A stretch of 37,230 nt of DNA from Streptomyces sp. MBT53 (GTDB lineage Bacteria; Actinomycetota; Actinomycetes; Streptomycetales; Streptomycetaceae): positions 1-37,230 of the forward strand of contig NZ_JAEQAZ010000076.1 in the NCBI RefSeq assembly GCF_016654115.1, given 5' to 3'. The stretch's first letter is position 1; each line of letters starts with the position of its first letter. This document shows, one piece after another, positions 30,765 through 37,230 of this stretch. The notes under the pieces were generated by a model, which saw only the letters and a list, made by a program, of their open reading frames with translations, was not told the DNA's origin and did no database searches. Made by a program: the position numbers and the translations under genes.

Positions 30765-33700
30765 ATGGTGGGACGGGGCCCGCGGCGATCCACCGGGGGC
30801 GATGCGACAGCGCCCCAAAGGGGCGCGGGGAACTGCGCGACCCGCCACGACGGCGCCGCAGATGAACGACGGCACATCGCGGCCCAGGCGGAGCGCCTCG
30901 TGCGGATTCGCGATCTGGCCGGACGCCCACGCGGTACCGGATTCGTCGCCGACCACCACGGCACGGTGATCACCAGCCACGAGGCCGTCGACGGACTGCC
31001 CCGGCTCGTCCTGCACGCCGCCGGCGACCGCAGCTGCCTGGTGACCGCCGACGCGGTGACCCCGCTGCCCGACCTCGACCTGGCCCTCGTCCGCACCGAA
31101 GGACTCGGTGTCGATCCGCTCCCCGTCACCGTCCGGGACCGGGTCGAGACCGGCACCTACGTCCGGATCGCCGCGGGCGGCTGGCGCGAGGCCCGCGTCC
31201 TGGGCGCGACCTCCGTCACCTACACGGCCACCGACCGTTTCCATCTCCTCGACGACGCCCTGGAGTTGGCGATCGGCACGTCCGGCCGGGACGCGCTGCG
31301 GCTGGGCGGCGGAGCGGCCGGGGGACCGGTCCTCGACACGGAGACCGGAGCGGTGGTCGCCGTCCTCGGCACAGCACTCCAGTCCGGCCAACGCGACACG
31401 GGCTTCGCCGTACCCCTGCGCGCACCCGACGGCCCCCTCGCCGAACTCCTCGCCCGCAACGCGGCGACCGTGCCCGCGTACGGCGCCGATCTCAACCTGG
31501 CGGGCGTGTTGGAACTGACGGCCACCTCGGTGGGCTCGGACGGCCCGCCCGGCACCCTCGCGGGCTTCGTCGGCCGCAACCGCGACGGCTCGTACGCGCC
31601 ACAGCCGGTCGAACGCCTCGCGGTGGCAAGGGAGTTCGCCGCATTCGCTTCGGGCCCGGCCGCCGTCCTCGGCCTCGTCGGACCCCCGGGCAGCGGTCGT
31701 ACGACGGAACTCGCGGCGTTCGCCGCGCGGCGCGGCGGCGGTGCGGAACCGGCGCCCACGCTGTGGTTGCGCGGTGCCGATCTGCGCGACGGCGACGCGT
31801 CGGTGGCGGACGCGGTACGGCGGACGGTGGAGCGGGCCGCCCGCATCCTGGCCGCGTCCGTCGCCCTGCCCGGCGGCCTCGGTGATGTCGGCCCCGAGCG
31901 GCTGGCGCGGGTCGCGGGCGACGCGGGGAGGCCCTTGCTGCTCCTGCTCGACGGCCCCGAGGAGATGCCGCCTGTGCTGGCCCACCGGCTGGACGCGTGG
32001 ACCCGGGGGACGGGGGAGTGGCTGCGGGAGAGCGGGGCGCGGTTGGTGGTGGGGTGCAGGGTGGAGTACTGGGAAGGGGCGCGGTTTCCAAGGGAGTTGC
32101 TGTACGGAGGGGACACCTCGGAGAGTTGTGTGCACCTGGGTGACCTGCGGGACGACGAAGCCCGCCGAGCCCGCGCAGCCTACGGCGTCCCTGAGGACGT
32201 CCTCACCGATCCCGACGCCCGTCACCCCCTCACCCTCCGCCTCCTCTCCGAGGTGCTCGCCGCGCTGCCCGCCGCCCCTGCCGCCCGCACAGCCCGGCTC
32301 CACCGCGACGACGTGTTCTCGGCCTACCTCGACCTCATGTGCCTCCGCATCGCCGTCCGGCTCGCCGCAGAGAACGGCCTGCGCGGCACCGCCGTACGAC
32401 GGCTCGCCGCCAAGGTGTCCGGGCAGGTGCACGAAGCGGCGCGGCGCAGTCTCGGGCCCGGGCAGGGGGAGTTGGGCCGGGAGGCGTTCGAGGCGGTGTT
32501 CCCGTGGGGACAGGCGCCGGCGCGGCTCGGCGGCGGTACGGGGTGGGCGTCCGCCGTCCTCACCGAGGGGCTCCTCGTGCCGGCCGGCAGTGGATACCGC
32601 TTCGCCCACGAGGAGTTGGCCGACTGGATCCAGGGCACACACCTCGACCTCGACGAGGCGCTGCACGCTCTCGTGCACCGCCCGCGCACCCAGCGGGCCG
32701 CGCATCTCCTCCCCGTCCCGCACCACCGCATCGGACCCGTCGTCCAGGCACTCCTGCTCCTCGCCCGCGAGCACGGTGCCGGTCAACTCGCGCTCCGGCT
32801 GAAGGAGTTGGCGCAGGCTCTGGACGCCGACCCGCACTCCTGGTGGGCCGCGCGGCTGCTCGCCGAGGTGCTGGCGCGGGTGCCCGACGCGACGCCGTAC
32901 GGCGGTGTACTGCGGCTGCTCGCCGACCAGTTGGTGGCGCGACGGCAGCAACAGGGCGACGTACCCGCGGAGTTCGCGCCGGAGTTCTGGACCTCGCTGG
33001 CGCTGCCGCAGGCCGAGCGGTTCGAGTTGCTGCGGCGGCTGGTGCTCGCCGACGGTGCCCCGCAGGACGGCGGCGGGCCCCGATTCCTGGACGCCACCGC
33101 CGAGTTGCTCGCCGCCGGCCCCGCCGTCGTACAGCCGCTGCTGACCCGGTGGTTCGACGACGAGCGGCCGTTGCCCGCGACCCCGCACGCGACCGTGGCG
33201 ACGGCCGCGCAGGCGCTGCTGCACACGCATCGGCGGCGGGCGCTGGACGATCTGACCGAGGTGCTGGTCGGCTGTGCGCACGGGCGGGCCGACGAACTCC
33301 TCGCCGTACTCGCCGAGGAGGAACCGTCGGCCGTATGCCGGGCCGTGGACCGGTGGGCGCACGACGAGCGGCCGGGGCGGCGGGTGGCTGCGGTGGCGTA
33401 CGGGCTGCGGGCCGCACCGCACGTACGGACCGAGGCCGACCGTGAACTCCTGCGCTACGCCGCCCAGTTCCTGCTGGCCCGCCCCGCCGACCGCTCCCTG
33501 CACGGCGGCGCGCTCGCCCTTCTCGTCCGCGATCCGCACACCCGCGCCCGCCATCTCCCGCAGGCGCTGCGGCACTTCGCGTCCGGCGACCCGCAGTTCC
33601 CGCCGAGCGCGCTGGCCGCCGCCCTCACCACCCACTCCGACCCCGTCCTCGAAGCCTTCCGGGCCCGGCTGCACGGACCGGACGCGGGCGAGGCGGTCCG

Positions 33701-34271
33701 CACACTCGCCGACGTCACGACCCCCGCCCTCGCCCGCCGGGCCGCCGCCCTGGTGCGCGAGACCGTCGTACGGTGGCCGGAGACGGCCGCCCACCTCGGG
33801 GTCTACGTCGACCGGCGCCTCGACCACGGCCCCACCGCGCGGGCCGACCTCCTGCCCCTGGTCACCGGCCTCCTCGACGGCGGCCCGGAACCGGTGCGGA
33901 CTGCCCTCGCCGCCGTGCTCGCCGCGCCCGGCACCCCCGACTCCCGGCCGCTGCGCCGCGAACTCCTGGAGTTCCTGCTCGCGCACGAGCACGACCCCGC
34001 GGTCCTGGACGCGCTGCTGCACGCGGCGGCCCGGCGCGACGACGACGGGCTCCGCGACCTCGTCCACCGGACCGGGCGGCTGCTCGTCCGGACCCCCGCC
34101 GGAGCGACCCGTTTCGACCGCGGGCTCGTCGACCTCGGCCGCCAGGTGCCGGGCTTCGCCGCGCTGATGGCCCGCTGGCTGGCGGACACCCCGGAGGACT
34201 GGGCGGCGGTGGTCGGACCCAGCACTCGGCGCATGATCGAGAACCTGGCCGGGGTGGGGGTTCCCGCATAG
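30765..34271 (+). CDS. Large trypsin-like / STAND NTPase-like fusion with degraded active sites
   Basis: This encodes 1168 residues from the ATG at 30765; GGGGAGG at 30751-30757 supports this start over one 36 codons earlier. Residues about 40-225 resemble a trypsin-like protease (GTGFVADHHGTVITSHEAV with His72; DLDLALV with Asp105), but the serine position is Ala185 (GGAAGGPVL instead of G-x-S-G-G-P), so it should not cut peptides. Residues about 300-450 resemble a NACHT/STAND NTPase: GPPGSGRTTEL (306-316) is a P-loop with Arg312 in place of Lys, LLLLLDGPEE (391-400) a Walker B with Asp396. A winged-helix-like part (GYRFAHEELADWIQG) and about 500 residues of Leu/Ala-rich helical repeats follow. 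No membrane segment. Residues about 15-35 are encoded by a dispersed repeat. A sensor or scaffold role is inference. Confidence 0.8.
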   Translation: MVGRGPRRSTGGDATAPQRGAGNCATRHDGAADERRHIAAQAERLVRIRDLAGRPRGTGFVADHHGTVITSHEAVDGLPRLVLHAAGDRSCLVTADAVTPLPDLDLALVRTEGLGVDPLPVTVRDRVETGTYVRIAAGGWREARVLGATSVTYTATDRFHLLDDALELAIGTSGRDALRLGGGAAGGPVLDTETGAVVAVLGTALQSGQRDTGFAVPLRAPDGPLAELLARNAATVPAYGADLNLAGVLELTATSVGSDGPPGTLAGFVGRNRDGSYAPQPVERLAVAREFAAFASGPAAVLGLVGPPGSGRTTELAAFAARRGGGAEPAPTLWLRGADLRDGDASVADAVRRTVERAARILAASVALPGGLGDVGPERLARVAGDAGRPLLLLLDGPEEMPPVLAHRLDAWTRGTGEWLRESGARLVVGCRVEYWEGARFPRELLYGGDTSESCVHLGDLRDDEARRARAAYGVPEDVLTDPDARHPLTLRLLSEVLAALPAAPAARTARLHRDDVFSAYLDLMCLRIAVRLAAENGLRGTAVRRLAAKVSGQVHEAARRSLGPGQGELGREAFEAVFPWGQAPARLGGGTGWASAVLTEGLLVPAGSGYRFAHEELADWIQGTHLDLDEALHALVHRPRTQRAAHLLPVPHHRIGPVVQALLLLAREHGAGQLALRLKELAQALDADPHSWWAARLLAEVLARVPDATPYGGVLRLLADQLVARRQQQGDVPAEFAPEFWTSLALPQAERFELLRRLVLADGAPQDGGGPRFLDATAELLAAGPAVVQPLLTRWFDDERPLPATPHATVATAAQALLHTHRRRALDDLTEVLVGCAHGRADELLAVLAEEEPSAVCRAVDRWAHDERPGRRVAAVAYGLRAAPHVRTEADRELLRYAAQFLLARPADRSLHGGALALLVRDPHTRARHLPQALRHFASGDPQFPPSALAAALTTHSDPVLEAFRARLHGPDAGEAVRTLADVTTPALARRAAALVRETVVRWPETAAHLGVYVDRRLDHGPTARADLLPLVTGLLDGGPEPVRTALAAVLAAPGTPDSRPLRRELLEFLLAHEHDPAVLDALLHAAARRDDDGLRDLVHRTGRLLVRTPAGATRFDRGLVDLGRQVPGFAALMARWLADTPEDWAAVVGPSTRRMIENLAGVGVPA
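30810..30868 (+). repeat. Dispersed repeat copy 3, inside a coding region
   Basis: GCGCCCC (30810-30816) and GGGGCGC (30820-30826) form the same 7-bp stem as copy 2 with loop AAA, followed by GCGGGGAACTGCGCGACC and the GCCACGACGG...CCGCAG end of the family. It belongs to the short subtype lacking the CTGTATCGA segment. It lies in frame within codons 16-35 of the large gene at 30765. Confidence 0.75.
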
Positions 34272-34421
34272 GCCGCGCGGCGCGTCCTTCGTACGTGCGC
34301 CCGGTCACAGCCTCCATGCCGATGCGGGCCGAAAGCCCCCGGCATGGCACCCTTAGACCTGCGTAAGAGGTCAACGACACAGGTCTACATACGGGCACGG
34401 GTTCGATGAGGAGCGGTCACA

Positions 34422-35372
34422 GTGCAGCGCTGGCGTGGCTTGGAGGACATCCCCGAGGACTGGGGGCGCAGCGTCGTCACCATCGGTTCTTATGACGGGG
34501 TCCACCGCGGGCACCAGCTGATCATCCGGCATGCCGTGGAACGCGCCCGTGAGCTGGGCGTTCCCTCCGTCGTCGTCACCTTCGACCCGCACCCCAGCGA
34601 GGTCGTGCGCCCCGGCAGCCACCCCCCGCTGCTCGCCCCGCACCACCGCCGTGCCGAACTGATGGCCGAGCTGGGTGTCGACGCGGCGCTGATCCTGCCG
34701 TTCACCAAAGAGTTCTCCAAGCTGTCCCCGGCCGACTTCGTGGTCAAGGTCCTGGTGGACAAGCTGCACGCGAAAGCGGTCGTCGAAGGCCCCAACTTCC
34801 GCTTCGGCCACAAGGCCGCGGGCAATGTGGCCTTCCTGATCGAGCAGGGCCGGACATACGACTTCGAGGTAGAGGTGGTGGATCTTTACGTGAGCGGTGC
34901 GGCGGGCGGTGGCGAGCCCTTCTCCTCCACACTGACCAGGCGGCTGGTCGCCGAGGGCGACGTCGAGGGCGCCCGCGAGATTCTCGGCCGCCCGCACCGC
35001 GTCGAGGGTGTCGTGGTGCGCGGCGCCCAGCGCGGTCGCGAAATGGGTTTCCCGACGGCCAACGTCGAGACCCTGCCCCACACGGCGATCCCGGCGGACG
35101 GCGTCTACGCCGGTTACCTCCATGTCGAGGGCGAGGCCATGCCGGCCGCGATCTCCGTCGGCACGAACCCGCAGTTCGACGGCACCGAGCGCACGGTGGA
35201 GGCGTACGCCATCGACCGCGTCGGCCTCGACCTCTACGGCCTGCACGTCGCCGTCGACTTCCTCGCCTTCGTGCGCGGCCAGGCGAAGTTCGAGTCGCTG
35301 GAGGGCCTGCTGGAGCAGATCGCCCAGGACGTGAAGCGCTGCCGGGAGCTGATCTCGGCGGACGCGGGGTAA
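34422..35372 (+). CDS. ribF: Bifunctional riboflavin kinase / FAD synthetase
   Basis: This encodes 316 residues from a GTG with GAGGAG 7 bases upstream. It phosphorylates riboflavin to FMN and adenylates FMN to FAD. The N-terminal nucleotidyl transferase (about 1-180) has VVTIGSYDGVHRGHQ (Tyr where Phe is more usual), VVTFDPHPSEV, VEGPNFRFGHKAAGN and SSTLTRRLVAEGDV. The C-terminal flavokinase domain (about 185-310) has GVVVRGAQRGREMGFPTANV with the metal-binding Thr, DGVYAGYL, SVGTNPQF and VEAYAID. Its products FMN and FAD are what the ApbE operon (17893-21215) uses, although the two are far apart. It converges with the next gene across a strong hairpin. Confidence 0.96.
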   Translation: MQRWRGLEDIPEDWGRSVVTIGSYDGVHRGHQLIIRHAVERARELGVPSVVVTFDPHPSEVVRPGSHPPLLAPHHRRAELMAELGVDAALILPFTKEFSKLSPADFVVKVLVDKLHAKAVVEGPNFRFGHKAAGNVAFLIEQGRTYDFEVEVVDLYVSGAAGGGEPFSSTLTRRLVAEGDVEGAREILGRPHRVEGVVVRGAQRGREMGFPTANVETLPHTAIPADGVYAGYLHVEGEAMPAAISVGTNPQFDGTERTVEAYAIDRVGLDLYGLHVAVDFLAFVRGQAKFESLEGLLEQIAQDVKRCRELISADAG

Positions 35373-35393
35373 CCACTCTCTTTTCTACGACGC

Positions 35394-35434
35394 CGAAGGG
35401 CGGCCGGTGCCTGATGGGCACCGGCCGCCCTTCG
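35394..35434. terminator. Bidirectional hairpin between ribF and the ATPase gene
   Basis: CGAAGGGCGGCCGGTGCC (35394-35411) and its exact complement (35417-35434) make a perfect 18-bp stem with the loop TGATG. It sits between two convergent stop codons and is preceded by TCTCTTTTCT on the plus strand. Confidence 0.92.
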
Positions 35435-35448
35435 CGTTCGGCGGTGGG

Positions 35449-37230
35449 TTACTGCTGCGGGGGTGCGGACGGCGGAGGCGGGGTGCCCTCCGGCGGCTGG
35501 GGATAGCCGGGGTGCTGCGGGTAGGGCTGCGCCTGCTGTCCCGGGTGCTGGGGGTAGGACTGCTGGCCGTACGGCTGCTGGCCCGGCTGCGGTTGGGGTT
35601 GCGGTTGCGGTTGCTGCGGGGGGTACGGCTGCTGCTGACCCGGAGCGGGCCGGCCCGGGTACGGCTGCTGCTGCGCCGGATAACCCTGCTGACCGGGGTA
35701 GCCCTGCCCTCCCGGGTAGCCCTGCTGGCCCGGCATCGGCGGAGCCAGCACCGGCGGGGGGTTGCCGTCGCTCGTCCACAGGCCGTGCATCTGCTGGTGG
35801 CGGACGAAGTCCTCGGCGACCAGGGCCGCGAGGTGGAAGTACGACTCCCGGACCTTCGGCCGCATCATGTCGAGGTCGACCTCCGCACCGGCGGCGAGGT
35901 GCTCGTCGAACGGCACGACCACGACACCCCGGCAGCGCGTCTCGAAGTGGCTGACGATGTCCTCCACCTTGATCGTCTTGCCGGTCTCGCGCACCCCCGA
36001 GATGACGGTGAGCGAGCGCGAGACGAGGTCCGCGTACCCGTGCGCCGACAGCCAGTCCAGCGTCGTACTCGCGCTGCTCGCACCGTCCACGGACGGCGTC
36101 GAGATGATGATGAGCTGGTCGGCGAGGTCCAGGACACCGCGCATGGCGCTGTAGAGGAGACCCGTACCGGAGTCGGTGAGGATGATCGGGTACTGCTTGC
36201 CCAGCACGTCGATCGCGCGCCGGTAGTCCTCGTCGTTGAACGTGGTCGAGACGGCCGGGTCGACGTCGTTGGCGATGATCTCCAGACCGGAGGGCGCCTG
36301 GGACGTGAACCGGCGGATGTCCATGTACGAGTTGAGGTACGGGATCGCCTGGACCAGGTCGCGGATGGTGGCGCCGGTCTCGCGGCGCACCCGGCGGCCG
36401 AGCGTGCCGGCGTCCGGGTTGGCGTCGATCGCGAGGATCTTGTCCTGGCGTTCCGTGGCGAGCGTGGAGCCGAGCGCGGTGGTGGTCGTGGTCTTGCCCA
36501 CACCGCCCTTGAGGCTGATGACCGCGATCCGGTAGCAGGACAGTACGGGCGTGCGGATCAGCTCCAACTTCCGCTGCCGCTCGGCCTCTTCCTTCTTGCC
36601 GCCCAGCTTGAACCGCGAGGACCCGGCACCCGGCCGGCCGCTCTTCGCCTTCTGCTTCTTGTTGCTGAGCAGCCGGTCCGACGACAGCTCCACGGCGGCG
36701 GTGTAACCCAGCGGCGCGGCACCGGGGTTGACCGGCTGACGGTGGTCGTGCTGCATGGGCTGCGGCCAGGCCGCACCGGTGCGGGGGTCGATCGGGGGCG
36801 CGGAGGGAGCCTGCGGGTGAGCAGCCTGCGGCGGCAGCGGTTGTGGCTGCGCCTGCGGGGGTTGGGGTGACTGCGGGGGCAGACCGGGCTGACGCGGGTC
36901 GCCGGCCTGCTGCGGGTTGTGCTGTGGGTTGTGGGGCGCGTGCGGGGGCTGCGCCTCGTCGGACCAGGACTCCGGGGCGAAGGCCGGGCGGGGCGCCTCC
37001 TGCGCGGGGGCCTGGGGGAAGCCGTAGCCACCCTGCTGACCGGGCGGCGGCGGGAAGCCGTAGCCGCCCTGCTGGTCCTGAGGGACGGGGGCGGGCCCGG
37101 CGTGCGGGGCGTCCTGCCGGTCCTGCGGCGCGGGCGGCGGGAAGCCGTAACTGCCCTGTTGGTTCGGTGAGGTGCCCGGCTGGTCCTGCGGTGCCGGGGG
37201 CTGCTGGGCCTGGGGGAAGCCGTAGCCACC
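35449..37230 (-). CDS. SCO5717-type ParA/MinD-like ATPase with Pro/Gln-rich ends, N-terminus missing
   Basis: The frame is open from the right edge to the stop at 35449, giving 593 visible residues; the ATG at 36756 is internal. The first about 150 visible residues are Pro/Gln/Gly-rich, with four copies of a YGFP unit (GGYGFPQ, GSYGFPP, GGYGFPP, GGYGFPQ), then PIDPRTGAAWPQP. A basic stretch (NKKQKAKSG) precedes the ATPase core: VISLKGGVGKTTTT is a deviant Walker A, AIDANPDAGTLG follows, and IILTDSGTG and IISTPSVDGASSAS complete the ParA/MinD fold (about 230-480). The C-terminal about 110 residues are again Pro/Gln/Tyr-rich (PYPPQQPQPQPQ). Close relatives are EspI/SCO5717 proteins linked to ESX type VII secretion and growth. 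The ESX locus would lie beyond the right edge. Confidence 0.87.
   Translation of the reverse strand, partial: GGYGFPQAQQPPAPQDQPGTSPNQQGSYGFPPPAPQDRQDAPHAGPAPVPQDQQGGYGFPPPPGQQGGYGFPQAPAQEAPRPAFAPESWSDEAQPPHAPHNPQHNPQQAGDPRQPGLPPQSPQPPQAQPQPLPPQAAHPQAPSAPPIDPRTGAAWPQPMQHDHRQPVNPGAAPLGYTAAVELSSDRLLSNKKQKAKSGRPGAGSSRFKLGGKKEEAERQRKLELIRTPVLSCYRIAVISLKGGVGKTTTTTALGSTLATERQDKILAIDANPDAGTLGRRVRRETGATIRDLVQAIPYLNSYMDIRRFTSQAPSGLEIIANDVDPAVSTTFNDEDYRRAIDVLGKQYPIILTDSGTGLLYSAMRGVLDLADQLIIISTPSVDGASSASTTLDWLSAHGYADLVSRSLTVISGVRETGKTIKVEDIVSHFETRCRGVVVVPFDEHLAAGAEVDLDMMRPKVRESYFHLAALVAEDFVRHQQMHGLWTSDGNPPPVLAPPMPGQQGYPGGQGYPGQQGYPAQQQPYPGRPAPGQQQPYPPQQPQPQPQPQPGQQPYGQQSYPQHPGQQAQPYPQHPGYPQPPEGTPPPPSAPPQQ

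Noticed and set aside
30603..34067. 1154-codon open frame antisense to the large fusion gene
   Set aside because: Composition is Arg/Gly/Glu/Val-rich without any recognisable domain, while the plus strand shows protease-like and P-loop motifs and a ribosome site.

Overview
The window is high-GC actinobacterial DNA, almost certainly from Streptomyces. The evidence is strong G/C at third codon positions (so nearly every gene has long antisense shadow frames), many ATGA start/stop overlaps, GTG starts, and the conserved core order dxr-rseP-ispG-GNAT-GNAT-proS followed by rimP-nusA-ylxR-infB-ylxP-rbfA-truB-(large protein)-ribF. The right edge carries a gene of the SCO5717-type ATPase family, which in S. 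coelicolor lies beside the type VII (ESX) secretion locus. All names rest on motif and domain recognition by eye; no database search was run.

Bases 1-7700 look like an accessory plant cell-wall polysaccharide locus: a GH95 alpha-fucosidase-like enzyme (cut by the left edge), two secreted GH12 endo-glucanases/xyloglucanases, a cytoplasmic-type GH31 alpha-xylosidase/glucosidase and a LacI regulator. Two GAAGCGCTTC-centred operators lie between the regulator and the second GH12 gene. The gene content suggests xyloglucan use. Bases 7790-10178 hold an acyl-CoA dehydrogenase and a small secreted lamin-tail-domain protein.

Bases 10367-17783 are housekeeping: two non-mevalonate isoprenoid enzymes (dxr, ispG) around a site-2 protease, two acetyltransferases and prolyl-tRNA synthetase. 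Bases 17893-21215 form a tightly overlapping five-gene redox operon: a Ser-rich membrane-anchored protein ending in an ApbE-type flavinylation motif (DSTSGAS), the ApbE flavin transferase, a ferric-reductase-like di-haem membrane protein, a NuoF-like NADH/FMN/Fe-S protein missing one cluster cysteine, and a 3-Cys ferredoxin. I read it as a route carrying electrons from NAD(P)H across the membrane to a surface flavin. Opposing it (21295-23230, minus) are an aminoglycoside-kinase-like protein that has lost its catalytic residues, a DUF4439 ferritin-like protein and a Tat/lipobox lipoprotein.

Bases 23436-30485 are the translation/transcription block. The infB leader has two mutually exclusive hairpins and three tiny coupled ORFs. 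Bases 30765-34271 encode a 1168-residue trypsin-like/STAND NTPase-like fusion in which the protease serine is Ala and the P-loop Lys is Arg; a dispersed genomic repeat is built into its N-terminal codons. ribF and the partial Pro/Gln-rich ParA-like ATPase close the window. No tRNA, rRNA, CRISPR array or insertion sequence was seen, and no gene-free stretch exceeds 300 bases.
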